Assembly: GCA_028023455.1 (NCBI GenBank)
Contig: JAQFVV010012402.1
Span: forward strand, 11,262,292-11,326,291
Direction: 5' to 3'
Length of the DNA stretch: 64,000 nt
Source of the DNA: Epiperipatus broadwayi
Taxonomy: Eukaryota; Onychophora; Udeonychophora; Euonychophora; Peripatidae
Position numbers and translations under genes: made by a program. A model generated the notes under the pieces. It did not search any database. It worked only from the letters and a program-made list of their open reading frames with translations, and was not told the DNA's origin. Below, piece by piece: positions 27,646 through 40,398 of the stretch; the first letter of the stretch is position 1, and every line of letters begins with the position of its first letter.

Positions 27646-29344
27646 TCTTTTACCTCTGAAATGCTATACTTAACTTGAAACAAAATAATCTAATATTCTA
27701 ATACTACTCATTATTTCACATTCACTCACAGTTATACACATATAAAAATATTATTATGTATGTGCGTGTTTTATCCCATAATAACAAAATATTATTTAAA
27801 ACCAAAATAATAATAATATATTAGTTAAAACTAAAATCATAATACCATAAAAAAATTGTTTTACATATTCATATTTCATAACTGTAAAATTAATAAACAT
27901 ATAATTTTGATACATTCAAGATAATTTATGAAGCTCAAAGTTATTATTAGTAAGACATTCTTGTTTTTAATCGATCTGAATAGTCTTTAAAAGTTCTTTA
28001 AATAAAATATATCACTTTATTACTAAAATGTTTATTAAGACTGATATCATAAAGAAAATAGATATAAAAAGTCATATTACCGATCTTTTGTTTGTGGCGA
28101 ATTTCCAAGGGTTCAAACTTGTCTTGTATAATGTCTATATTTCTGCAGCTACCATTTCCGTTTTACTGGGAACAATTTCTTTCTTGAGGTGTATAACTAT
28201 TTGATGATGATGACTCTATTGAGGTTATTTGCTTTAGTGGATAATTTGGAAATCATTATATTAATTTTTCTTCTCTTCCTGTCAAGCATGTGGATGAAAT
28301 ACAGCGGTTGTTTTCACATTTATAAATTTTCTTGAGTTTAAAATCAGTTGCTGTAACAATTAATTGAACTTGATGATTAATATTTATCAGTAGATTAATT
28401 CATCTTCTTTGAATGCAGGTGAATGCTTTCTTCCTTCTATTAAAAACATCTTATTTCTCTGGTCAGTTGAAAGGTGTAGAATATTATTTTAGACACATCT
28501 TTTCTTTCCTATGTGATGTGCAGCTTCTCCCAGATGGTCAGCAAAAAATGGGACATACATATAATTTTTCTAGCCAGCCATTTCTTATATTTTCAACATT
28601 CAATTTGATAGTTTAATAATCTGAATCATAAACACCAAAAAAAATAATAATTCCAGGCAGCTTTTTATATCCAATTTTTAGCTAACTTAACCAATCAGAG
28701 ATAGTGTCACTTGCTATTTTTGGACAAATTTGTTTTAATTAGATCTCTAATTTATTTTCAACTAAATTATTTTTCAACTGAAAAGTTTAATCCTTTTTCC
28801 AGACACTTTTGTTTTTAAAAAAATAGACTTAATCCTTATTTCCTTTCTTTTTTTACATTTAGGTAACATTTCCAATCTTTGAGCTTCCTGCTTTAGATCT
28901 TAAGATAAGACAATTTCAAAATTAGAGCTCTCACCCATTATAAGCTCCCAAAGTGAAAAACAATTATTTACAAAAAAAAAATTGCTACAAAGATCGATAT
29001 CTGATTAAACAGATTTCCTCTTTTAACAAAAAAATTGTACAAAAAAAATAATTTGACAGATTTAATCCTTCCTTTTCTTTCAAAGTTTAGTAAATGTAAA
29101 TTTCTGTATGTAATGTACACAATGTTCATTCTTTCAAATCATTCATAAACTAACATTAAATAATATAATTGCTAGCTTAGTAATTATAACCCTATTATTT
29201 AATTAAATCTGTAACTTTAAATCCCAATTACAATTATAGAAAAGAAAATAGAAGTATAGAATAAGACATTAAAATTGATCAAGCATAGGTTAGTTTTAAA
29301 GAAAGTTAAAATGTTGAATATTTGAAATATAAAACAATTAAATA

Positions 29345-30410
29345 CCCTATGGATGACATATATGAACACAAGCCAGAATAGAACAGTGTAGAAGATGAAA
29401 TTTAGGAATGACCAATAAATTACTAATAATATTAAAGCATATAAATTAACATGCTAATACTAAATTTGGATTGATTTTGAGTGGTTTGAAGTAAATTATG
29501 AGAAATACATGAAACAGAATTACAATTTAAATATTTTTAGTAAATAATATAAGCAAATTAACTAAAGTAAAAACAAATAAATGTGCATTGGATAAGTTTA
29601 CACTTGCAGGTGTTATAATAATGATAAACTAATTTAGGTTACAGGAATTTCATCTTTTAGAAATGCGCTTTGAATAAACAATTATACAGTTTATTACCTG
29701 TGAATGATATTCATGCCTATAGATATGCTAGGACAACTATTCTGGGTTTGCTATGTAAATCTAAATCTTACAGAGATGATGTATGGTAAAATATAATTTA
29801 TTCACACTAACATATACATGATGAGCAATAAATACCCTCCATATGCAGATTACTTGAATAAACTAGATTTCATGTTCAGCTCAATGCTGAATTCTAGTAA
29901 TAATAGGGCAGAACAAACTGGTAATTGTAGCAAAGCTTTGATACTATGGTGTTAAATTACTAGATAAGGGTTGTGGTAAAAATGTATAATTATTCACATA
30001 ATTCAGTACCAAGTACTCAGTTTCCTTGGACTGTATGACTTGCTAGCATAAGGGAACATTAGTTTGGGTGTCAGAGCAGTTTTACATTTTGTTTCTGAAA
30101 TCTTATGTTCCAGTTCTAAGGTGGCTGCCAAACTAAATAATGGATGGCATATAAAAACCATAAGCCCATTTAAACAAAGAAAGCATAGCAAGGCATAATA
30201 CATGCACAGTGTTTAGTAAAATCATATTCATAATGCTTACTAAAGAATATTAAAATTAAAATTAAATTTAAATCTAAGTGTGCAATATAATATAGTTTCA
30301 TTCTGCAAAACTACTCCATTTCTCAATTAGCATACTTTGAACGTGTTAAGCAAGGGTTTCTCTAAAGCAATCTAGTATAGGAATACTAAATCTGCATATT
30401 TAATCTAATA
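29345..30410 (+). repeat. Repeat family A, right copy
   Basis: Aligns colinearly with 11056-11490 joined to 16870-17480, without the 5.4-kb block between them. The short minus-strand frame at 30003-30203 is incidental. Non-coding. Confidence 0.75.
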
Positions 30411-31893
30411 AACTAGGGAGAAGAAAAAGCAAGTTTCAGGGCTTAATTAATAATTGCTAATATGCCTTTTAAATATTATCCCTGCTATTATCTAACTGTA
30501 CACATTTTATTAATTCACAATCCTCATTACTAAGCTAGTACATAAATAAACATTCATATATAAGAATAGATTCCAAAACAAAGATTTATATTTGCTAAAA
30601 AATAAAATAAATTATTTACTTGAGAGCTTCTAAATGTCTCTTTCTAAAGTTTACTAAATTACCTATTTCTGCCTTGAAATATGGCATATCACAATATATC
30701 ATATTAAAACAAAATAAGATAAAGTAAAATAGAATAAGTATCACTGCAGATTATGAAAGTTTAATAATAACTAATTACAGTTATTACATTTAAGAGAAGT
30801 GATTTAAAATTACAATTATATTCATTTTAATATAGGCAAGATTGTTACAGTGATAAGTTTATTTTAAAGTTACATAAGAGATTTTTATTTACATAGTTTA
30901 GTTTATGATATATGAACATTCATTACAGATAGCTTGCTTAAGAAACTTATTAAAAATAATTTAATTAGAGATTTACTTTTAGAAAGCTTTGTGGAGAAGA
31001 AATACTACCAATTTTCTTCTGGGCTGAAACATCTGGCATTTTAATAGGCAAGACACTTTTTAATGTTGTCTTTAGATGTCTTCTTGACATCTGGTGGAAC
31101 TTGTCTCCTCCATTCTGTTGTGATGATGATGAATTGCAGCAGCTGGAAGGTTACCACTCTTCCAAAGAAAGACAGCAAAACTGGGCCTTCCTAGCTGATC
31201 ATATTCATTTTTAAAATGGGTATAGCTTCTGGCAGCAACTGTTTTATTTATAATACAGAGAATTTTGAGTGTTGAAATTTGAGGGTTATTATATTAGTCA
31301 TCTGATACCCCCCTCACAAATCTATTAAGTTGCTTACAATTTTAAAATTTAATCTTTAATTTTAGAATTTTTTTAATATTTACATTAGTGCCTCAGTAAG
31401 AACAAAAGGAAATCTCTAACAAATTTAAAATAATGCTGCTTGGATGATTTCACTTTGTCCAAAATATATTTTAATTTGTTATTTTCTTTTTAATCTGTTT
31501 TTGACCTCCACGAAAGTTTAACACAGATGCATGTAGCATGACATTTTGTTATATATGTATTTTGGTCACTGCTGGAATTGAAATTATATGAGTCTTAAAT
31601 AAAATAAGAATAAACTTGTATGTTAAATTTATAACAAATTAAAGATTTAAAATAATATAATTGCATTGCAACACTTTAAACCTATCATGTTGCAGCTTCA
31701 ATCGCATAACATTTAATTTATTAAATAAAATATAATCAGACATACATATTACACATAACTATACATATATACATATACATTAATACACATGAATATGTGT
31801 GCATTTGGCTATGTTTAAACTCAGAACACTGAAATATAGTAGATAATATGGGATCGTGTCAATATATACCATTTCAATATATTTCCTTATACT
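30411..31893 (+). repeat. 1.5-kb tandem repeat, unit 1
   Basis: Starts 'aactagggag' and aligns through its length with 31894-33480. Shared blocks are 'ttaataattgc/aaatatgc', 'cttgagagcttctaa.tgtctct', 'atggcat..cacata', 'atactaccaatttcttct', 'atgtcttc', 'gatgatgatg', 'gggccttc' and 'aaatgggtatagct'. The two copies have diverged substantially. No ORF. Function or element class not recognised; it directly continues family A. Confidence 0.8.
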
Positions 31894-33480
31894 TAACTAG
31901 GGAGGGAAAAGCATACTTTGGGCCTTTATTAATAATTACAAATATGCTTGCAATATCATCTCTGGGATTATTTAACTAATACATAATATTAATCACAAAC
32001 CTCACTAACAAGCTAATAGATGTTACCTTAAGTAAAACATATATGTATATAACAATGAATGCATAGTGGTTTGTTGTTATATGTGAGAATAGGTGTCAAA
32101 GCAATCACTTATTCTTGCTAAAAGCAGCAAAGAAATATTTTACTGGAGAGCCTCTAATCATCTCTCCCCAAAGATTTATATTAATTTTCCCTGCTTTGAA
32201 ATGATGGCATAGCATATCACATAAATTTAAAATGAAATCAAATAATTAATATAAAATTTAGGCCTTCCCACAGATTATAGAAAAGGTTAAATTATTAAGT
32301 GATTTAGTTATTACAAATTTTAGAAAATTATTTTAAGGTTACATTGATAAACAAGCTTTTACAGTTACATTTAAGATTTATTTCAAACAAAGACTTAATT
32401 ATTTAAGAATTATTACTTTATGAATTTATGAACGTTCATCATTAGATGATTTTAGATATTAAAGTTCAATAGATTTGTAAAGCTCTGTAGCGAAGATATT
32501 ACCAATTTCTTCTAAAGCCTGAGCTATCTGGCATTTGTAGTGGTCACTGTCACTTCTCCAAATAGGTTGTCTTCCCTTGATGTCTTCATTGGCAGCTTGT
32601 AGTATTGGTCTCTGCCATTCCCACAGTGATAATGATGATGTACAGTAGGTTGAAGGTCACTGTTCTTCTATAGGAAGATGGTAAAGTTGGGGCCTTCTTA
32701 ACCACTCATGCTAAATTTTCAAATGGGCATAGCTCCCAGTGGCAACTGCTTAGACCTTATTATAAGAGGGATTTTTCAGTCCTGAAAATTGGGTTTTTTT
32801 ATGTTAGATTTTTAACCCCCCCCCTCTGTAAAACTTACTAATTTGTTTACAACTTTCAATCTTTAATCTTTAAATTTAACATTTCTTTATTAACTTTTAA
32901 ATTTAATATTCTCATCCTGGTAAAAAGAAAAGCAAATCCTAAGCAAATAAAAATAGTGCTGCATGGTCATGTTTGCTTTGTCCAAGATATACTTTAAAAT
33001 TTATTTTAAAATTTATATTTGCCCTCCACACAAATCTAAAACAGGTGTGTGTGGTGTGATCTTTTTACTAATAATTATTTAATACTTTTATAAACTAAAT
33101 TATATCTGCGTAAACATTTCACTATATATGTATGTTGGTCATCCATGGAATTGAGAATATATGCAATTCTTAAGTCAAATAGTGAATAAATGCTGTAATT
33201 TTATCAAATCTATTATATGCTACAGCTTACACTTGCATATATATAAGTAGGTTCATACACATATAATGATGTTTACACAGCCATGTGTTTAATTTAACAT
33301 ATAAAATATACCTAGATATACATATTATACATAGATATATGTGGATGCTTGTAGGTATACATAAATATATGTGAATATACATGTATTTGGTGATTTAAAC
33401 CTAGTATAAGTACCACTATGGAACATAGTAGATGAAATGGGAGATGTGCCAATATATAACTCTTCAATATCTCTGTATAG
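31894..33480 (+). repeat. 1.5-kb tandem repeat, unit 2
   Basis: Diverged copy of 30411-31893, slightly longer through AT-rich expansions near 33060-33250. It includes a C9 run at 32816-32824 where unit 1 has C7 followed by TCAC. Confidence 0.8.
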
Positions 33481-36059
33481 CTTCATCCATCCTTTTCCAC
33501 CTTGATTTTCATTATAACCCAGAATTCAAACTCAAGGAGTATATGCATGGTATTTGTCTTCAATGTATAATAATATTATTTTTATATGAGGATAGGTATT
33601 ATAAATTGATTGTCAAAAAAGACAATATGCTGACAATTGAATTTATTTTAAAATAATGTATTTAACAATTTTATTTACAAAAAAAAATAACAGTTTATTG
33701 ATTTTGGAAATTCAGTTTAATTTTTGATTTATCATATCAATATTTATTATTTCAAATTCCCTTTTCCCTTTTCAAAGGATAACCTTTTAAGATCCTATTG
33801 TACAGTTGATAAGTTAAATTTAAAAAATATTAAAATTTTATTAATAGTTATATATTGCTTGTTTGCTAATTTAGAGTCATTGAAATTATTATTCCAATAT
33901 ATATATACATTACTTACCTATTTTGAACTATGAAGATCGTGATTTTAAGACCACCCTCCTGCCATTATTTGTTTCAGTAATGATAAAACTCATTTATACT
34001 AAAAAAAAGTTTTAGTCATTCATACCAAAAAATAATAAACAGAATTAGTACATATAAGCAAATAACATTGTTCCTATATTAGTGAAGACAAGTAATGTTT
34101 TACAAAATAGACTCTTATCTTCATCTTTAATAATGATGGGATTTATCTGCAAGCTAATGTTACAAAGACCTATATTTTATTTTCAATTAAAAATTTAAAT
34201 AGTAATGCCCCCCCCCCCCTTTAAAATATTTTAATGATAAATTGACCCATTGTAAAAGAAAGAAAAAATATATGCATGAGATTAATTATATGTTATCAAC
34301 TTAAAATTATTGAAAGCCTGAGAAGGAAAAAGTCTTGTGAATATTGAGAATGCCCACACTTTACAATTTCTAATTCAGTTATTTGGGTTTGAACTCTTTA
34401 TAAATTCCTCCTGATCATTTGAATTTCACATTTTTACATGGTATACCTTGAGTAGGTGAAATGGAATCCTGAGATCTTAGCAATATGTTTGACACAATCA
34501 TCAGCATAGGTGGATATCTGCCAGTTTAAGGTGAATATTATTTCTTTTTATTTGCCAATTATAGATACATAGTTGACAGATTCTTCCCCAAGTAGTCACT
34601 TTATATACTTAGCCATGCATTGTTACTTGTATATTTATCTGAATATATTTGCATATAATCTTTGAATTTACTGGGTTACTATGTGTTCTCTTGAGAATTT
34701 CAGGTTAGAATTGATATGGTTCTTCAATTAGGGATTTCAAAATATTCTTGCAATGGCAAATAGATTTATAATTTTTCTTTGAATTTTCTAATTTGAAATT
34801 CTCAATCAGTCAAATTGAGTTCCTTTTATTTTTACTTTGTTTTTCATTTTTAAAGATTTTATTGTTGTTTTATAGTTTTGCTTCTCATTGTTGTTGATAG
34901 TTATTTTCAACTATGAAGATCGATCACAACTTTCACAGAATGGATACTGATTAGTTAAAAGTTTTTTGTTTTTTTTTGTTTTATTTTTTTTTATTCTTTT
35001 TTAAGAAAACCATAGTTCAAAAATTATCTTTTTCAGTTATCCAAAATGAGGTTGTTCTTTTTTGTTGTTGTTGTTAATTTGATCTTATAAATCACAAGTA
35101 TAAGTTCATGTATTGAGTTGATTATTTACATAATGTTTTAAGATTCATATATATGTATAAGGGTTGAAGGTTTTTGATTATTTCTTTCCTTTCAACTTTT
35201 GTAATTTTGTTGCTTTCATTTGAATTCAGTCATCTTTATTCTTATGTTATTATGATGCATGTGTTATACCATAATTTATGACAAAGTTGTTAATAAAGAG
35301 AACTAAATTTCTTTATAAATTTTGCTAATTTTGAACATTTAAGTTTGGTAATATGAGTATTGGTATATGTCTGTTTTATATATGTTATATAAGTAATTAA
35401 GTATTTCCTTATATAATAATGTTTGTGGACATTATGATTTGTTTCGGAAATCATATTTTATTTGGATTACTTTTACTATATTTATATATAGAATTTGTAA
35501 TGGCTTCTATACCAACAATGCTTGTGTGCTGAGTTATAATATTTTGATTGATGAGAGGTTTCATGGTTTATGTGGGTATGTAAGATGCAATATTATAATA
35601 TACAATAACAATATATGTATAAATTTTAATGTTTTAAAAATTTATGTAAAAATTATGCAGTTAAAACCTTTACATATATACAAAGGTTCCTATGATACAA
35701 AAATTGCACCTTCACCTATTATGCCTATGACATGAGCTCAAATCTTGACCAAGCAAACCTAAAACAAAGCTTTAGTATCTATTTATGTAGGTTTGGGATT
35801 TTTTTTTAGATTTTCAGACTTTAGATAAGCCACTATCTGTAAATGGATATAAAAACAAGAATGTAAAATACTCAAGTCTTTACCAACTAATAATTAGAAA
35901 CCTGAGAAGTAACGTATTCTCTCTCATTGTTCTTCAATGATGAATTGTTAGAGACAATTTTGCCTTACAAGAAGTTATTTTAAGTTGATTTTATTTACTT
36001 TTACTTTATATATATATATAGTTAACTTTTTCCTTCATGAAATGGTTTTTTAAAATATA
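33481..36059. other. AT-rich non-coding stretch
   Basis: Several short AT-driven frames (33432-33656, 33724-33933, 35439-35735) show no domain pattern. A C11 run lies at 34208-34218. No repeat partner was found elsewhere in the window. Confidence 0.45.
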
Positions 36060-36067
36060 CATGTATA

Positions 36068-39000
36068 CAGCACTGAGGTTAAGGTGGCGCCACCAATACA
36101 TTGTTCTGGGGCCCATAGAACTCAAAGGGGCTCATGAAGGGGGAAATTTTAAAAAATTTACAAAACCAAATTTTTTAAAAAGAAAAACAATATTGGATAT
36201 ATATTTCATACTCTATACTTTGTGTGTATAGAATAACCATCTCACAGGCTTATTTTATATAACTTTTATTAATCTTAACACTCAGCAAACAGTTATTTAT
36301 GTAATTTATTGAATTTTAATTTCATTACTTATTTATTTATGTTTGCAGGTTTAGTTTCATTTTTTAATGAATATATTTTATATTTTATTTCAGTTTATAA
36401 ATGGTTATGAAATGTCATCTCAAAAATCTAGATCTCAAAAGTACAAAGAAAAACAAAATATGATGAGATTAATAAAAAGGAGTAACAAACGCTTTTACAA
36501 TTTGATGTTAAATGCAAAACAAGTGAAACTACCCAAAATGAAACTTTAAATTTAGAACAATGTGAGACAATTCAGATCTGGTCAGAATCTCATGGGGCCA
36601 GTATTGTTTTTCAAAAAACAACAGATTAAGTAAATTTTCACTTTAAATATTTAGAGAAACAATTGAATGCTAGTGATAACAGTAATTTACTGTCTACAAA
36701 ATCTGGGTATGGCAGACATAGTGAAGAGAAGAGTAGGTCAAATACTGTAATTGATATTGGGCTTTTCATAACAGAGGTGCCTTTTCAATTGGATATAGAA
36801 AACTATGTTACTAAAGCTCATACTGACTTCCTAAAACCTTTTCCCAAAACTAGAAATAACCAGGTTTTTCCTGAAAGTATTCTAACATTTTAAAGTTTAA
36901 ATGATGAAAAATATTACCGAGATTGGCTTGTCTGGAGTGAAGTTAAACAAACATTAATTGGCTATCCTTGTCGATTATTTTGGAATAAGATTTGTTCAGT
37001 ATTAGCTCAGCATCTAAGTCTATGCTTGCATCAACAAAAAGATGGTCAGCAGCTAAAAAATGGCAAAAATTATGTATTTGCATCCTAGAACATGAGAGAA
37101 GCAATAGTCATGGGCAGTTCTATCTGGTGTGGCAAGAACTAGAAAGATGCCTATCATCTGCCCAAGACAAAACAGAATCTTTCATGTGGTACAACATTAT
37201 GAAGTGAATTATTGATGTGGTACTATTCCTTGGTGAATTTGGGGGTTTACTTCTCATGACAGTTCCCATCACATTTGGTGAAAATGACAATAGAAATTTT
37301 CTGAGAGTCATAGAGCTGTTGTCTCATTGGGATCCAACTCTAAAAGAACATGTGTTGCAAGTTAAAGAATGACAAGAAAAGTGAGAATGACTTTAAGTAC
37401 AACATTATCTCAGTGCTGATTCCCAAAATGAGTTAATTGCTTAATGCTCCACACTTCTAAGGCAACACATGTTAAAGAACAAAAAAACTGCAAAGTATTA
37501 TTGATTATATACTGGATTCATCCTATGGTGAACAAACAACACTTCTTTTGTGGTATGTAACACAATATAAAAACCAATAATAAATTGTAGAAAGATTTTT
37601 ACAGTTTGTTGACACAAGCATAAAACAGAATATGACATATCACAGATTACAGTAGAAACATTGAAAGAACATAATAAATCACTGTCATATTGTTGTGCAC
37701 AGGTCTATGACAATGCATCCAATATGGTAGGTAAATATAAATGTGTATAAGCAAGAATACTTAAGCAATATGAAACAGCTTTATTTTCATCATGTGGGTG
37801 CAACACAGTAAATTTGTGTGGAAATACTGCCACAGAATGCATTCATAAAGCTGAAATATGCTTTGGAACTGCACAGACTGTTTACAATAACTTGTTTAGT
37901 TCTATTCCACAGTGATGGAAAATCTTGCAGAGATGTATTAACTGTCCCCTTCGTGGCATGTCTAACACTCAATGGTCAGATTATGTTAAAGGTATAAAGC
38001 CCTTTGTATCCCACCTGCCTGGCATCAAATTAGCATTAGAAATCTCTTAGAGTTGAACCTAATTGCCAAAACAAGAGCAGAGATTAATGGAGCTTTGTCT
38101 TGTGTCACATCCTTCCTTTGTGTTATAATGACTGTTATATTTTACAAAGTATTAGTTACAATTGATATCTGTAACAAGATTATTCAATCCAGAAATGTAA
38201 TGCTAGATTTCAAAGTGTCCAACTTAAAAAGCTTGATTTCAGAACTGGCAATTCTTTGGAACAGCTGGAAAAGTATGTAGAATAAAGCTATGCATATTAA
38301 TTTGTGTATAGAAATGAAATTTCTCTGGAACTTGGGATGAATTCTCTGAGGAAGCCTAGTCCTCTATGTAGTATTGGATAATGTTATTGATGGACTGACT
38401 GTTCATTCAATTCTGTAATGAATATTTCTAAGAAGTTCAGCCTTCTTTGGAATGACCTATAAATTCATCAAAATGAACTAAAAGAAAAATCAACATTACT
38501 GGCTAATCAATATCATGCTGATATAAGTGAAGGTCTAGTAATGGAGATAAGTAATTTGATATCTGTTCATCAAGCAAATTTGGGAGAGGGCTAACTGATG
38601 TCCATTGGAGTTACTGAATTGCTTAAAAAAATACAAGCTGGAAGAACTCTTTCCAAATATATGTGTCTGCATCTGTATTCTGTTAACAATTCCTGCCACT
38701 ATCATCTTTGCAGAGTACTCATCAGCTAACTAAAGCTGATAAAAAATTATGTAAGATTGACAAAGTCACAGGAGTGATTGGTAGATTTGGCAAGACTCAA
38801 TATTCTGATCTTTCAAAAACTATTGATTTTGATGATGTGATTCACAATTTTGTCAGGAAAAAGGCTAGAAAAGTACCTTTGTTTAGGAGAATATAGTGCC
38901 ATTACATCTCAATTAAAATAACTGTTATAAGCTTGTAATCAATCTAGTATTAAATTCATTGCTTATGTATATTGTTTTATTATTATTTATATACTAATGT

Positions 39001-39184
39001 GTATTATTGTTTTTATTATCTTTTACAAAAGTACCTGTCCTCTTTTTAATATATTTGCAAGTATGTTTTGAATGTAATTAATAAATATACAATTATGATA
39101 TTATTGATTTATATCTCCATGTGTAGGTGACGGAGGACCGTATTAGTCTTGTTCCAGTACTTAAAAACACTCTCGGCAGCCCTG
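36068..39184 (+). mobile_element. hAT DNA transposon, 3.1 kb, with intact ends and 8-bp TSD
   Basis: The left end starts CAGCACTGAGG. The right end is ...CGGCAGCCCTG, that is CAGGGCTGCCG on the other strand, so both termini share CAGxxCTGxxG. The flanking octamers are identical: 'catgtata' at 36060-36067 and 39185-39192. An 8-bp duplication with CAG-type ends is diagnostic of hAT. The interior carries a broken transposase. Confidence 0.92.
36412..38896 (+). pseudogene. hAT transposase pseudogene (ZMYM1/DUF4371-like)
   Basis: Transposase remnant spread over all three frames with many stops. Recognisable pieces, in order: a Lys-rich N-terminus 'MSSQKSRSQKYKEKQN' (36410), then 'VIDIGLFITEVPFQLD' and 'YRDWLVWSEVKQTLIGYPC' (36740-36980). 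A block 'ITFGENDNRNFLRVIELL' (37265-37320) corresponds to the family's 'FG...NGNFLGILELL'. 'YDNASNMVGKYKCV' (37708-37750) carries the catalytic-core YDxASNM motif, and 'CGCNTVNLCGNTATEC' (37797-37844) follows. 'MSNTQWSDYVKGIKPF' (37960-38007) matches the SxTRWS box but has Gln for Arg. 'LKLIKNYVR' and 'TIDFDDVIHNFVRKKARKV' mark the C-terminal dimerisation domain. An N-terminal zinc finger was not recognised. It lies inside its own TIRs, so it is transposon sequence and not a host ZMYM gene. Confidence 0.88.
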
Positions 39185-39192
39185 CATGTATA

Positions 39193-40380
39193 TATAATAT
39201 ACCAAATGTCAATGTTAAACTAATCTAATACTAGTTTATTATTACGCTTCTAAAGCATTAAGAAATATTTGATTTATATTATTTTTACTTGTTACTAATG
39301 CAAAAGTTAAAATCAATATTAAATATTTGTTACTGTTTGAACTTTTATCTATGAAACAGAAAATAATCCAATAAAAAGTGTGAATTTGATAAAATTGTAA
39401 ATGGTTTTTATAAAGCAAACAAACACTAAAAAAATGATAAAAGGGTTAATACTTAAATCAAATAAATTATTTAATACTGAAAGTTTTATTTTGTTTTATT
39501 ATAGCTAAATGTCTGATAAGAATTTTAATTGATACCTTCATCTTTCAAATCATCCATATATTTATCTATATAAATATGCTATTGTAAACATGTTCTAGCA
39601 AAAAAGAATTTTTATTGAAATCACATTGACTCCTCTTAATGTCATCAGTCAGAGAAGCTTATTCAAGTCAATGGTTTCAAAATGTAAGCACTATAAGATT
39701 ATGAGATAGATGTCTCTAGTGTGAACTGATGAAAGTAAAAGAAATCTGAGTATATTTAGTGTCTTTATATATAAATATAAGGAATTTGATCATGTGTATC
39801 AATGATATGAGATAGTTGAAAGGTGCTTGAAAGTCTGAGTTCAAATCCCCTATATTTACAATTAGGCTCCAGGTATATGAAGAGTGCCTGTATTTCAAAT
39901 ATTGTCTTTATATATATATATCTGACACAATAATATTATACCCTTATAAACAGCTTCAAATGTTTCATTGCTGTAAAAAAAAATGTATGTATAACATATC
40001 TAAATACAAAATGTCATATAATATAATATATTTAATAGAAAAACCTAGCTTTAAATCTTTTTTGCTTATGTTACTTGTCAGATATAATTTTCTTTCTTTA
40101 AGATCATTTATAAATAATTCTTTTGTTAAATGTTATATATAAATGGTTACCAGAGACTCCAAGTCTATTGTTGTCAGGCATATACATGAGAAATGTTGCA
40201 AGCAAAGGAATTATTTATACATTCCGTATTTTCTTCATAAATTTTTGTTAAAGTTGTAAAACAGAGGATAGAAAACTGCATATGTATGTATATATATATA
40301 TAACCTGTGAGATATTTTTATTTTATTTAGCCTATAATATGTTATGCTGTCTTGTTACAATCAACAAACAGTAAAACATT
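39193..40380. other. AT-rich non-coding stretch with a SINE scrap
   Basis: Mostly featureless. 39770-39880 ('gagatagttgaaaggtgcttgaaagtctgagttcaaatcccc') resembles the 3' tail of the dispersed SINE-like repeat seen at 45400-45480, including the B-box-like 'gttcaaatcc'. Confidence 0.5.
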
Positions 40381-40398
40381 GTTTTCCTGAAGATGGTA

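Larger units (their letters stand above)
25899..27647 (-). mobile_element. Penelope-like element, 5'-truncated
   Basis: Contains, in minus-strand order, a partial reverse transcriptase, a GIY-YIG endonuclease, a tRNA-like segment and a 3' minisatellite. The borders are defined by comparison with the other LTR, where 'taaattatt' runs into 'ctcttctacctctg' with only about ten intervening bases. No target duplication is seen. Instead about ten bases (18780-18790 equivalent) are missing at the junction, which suggests a small target deletion. Confidence 0.9.
17542..29344 (-). mobile_element. Gag-only long-LTR retrotransposon (LARD-like), with a nested Penelope element
   Basis: Two direct repeats about 2.9-3.3 kb long flank an internal region of about 3.9 kb. 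The element reads on the minus strand: 5' LTR (24680-29344, interrupted), primer binding site, leader of about 1.3 kb, an intact gag-like ORF (23349-21184), polypurine tract, 3' LTR (20797-17542). No protease, reverse transcriptase, RNase H or integrase is present. It must therefore be mobilised in trans, like plant LARDs. The two LTRs differ by only scattered substitutions and small indels, so the insertion is fairly recent. The outer 309 bp of the 5' LTR (U3 start) are missing. No target duplication can be tested because of that loss. Confidence 0.85.
24680..29344 (-). repeat. 5' LTR, split by a Penelope element and truncated at its outer end
   Basis: Matches 17542-20488 almost base for base in two blocks, 24680-25898 and 27648-29344. 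The intervening 1.75 kb is a Penelope-like insertion. The outer part corresponding to 20489-20797 is absent, and the sequence switches at 29345 to repeat family A. Confidence 0.88.

Noticed and set aside
19557-28616. The 68-codon ORF at 19557-19763, repeated at 28413-28616, as a conserved gene
   Set aside because: Both lie at the same place in the two LTRs and differ by ordinary LTR divergence, including an in-frame 3-bp deletion. There is no domain or other support for coding.
33432-35735. Short AT-driven ORFs as small genes
   Set aside because: They have Ile/Tyr/Phe/Asn-rich composition as expected by chance, with no motif, no homologue in the window and no promoter or splice context that could be defended.
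36037-36231. 64-codon ORF at the hAT left end
   Set aside because: It spans the target duplication and the terminal repeat, so it is fortuitous.
36410-38896. Host ZMYM1-type gene
   Set aside because: It lies inside hAT terminal repeats with an 8-bp target duplication and is full of stops and frameshifts.
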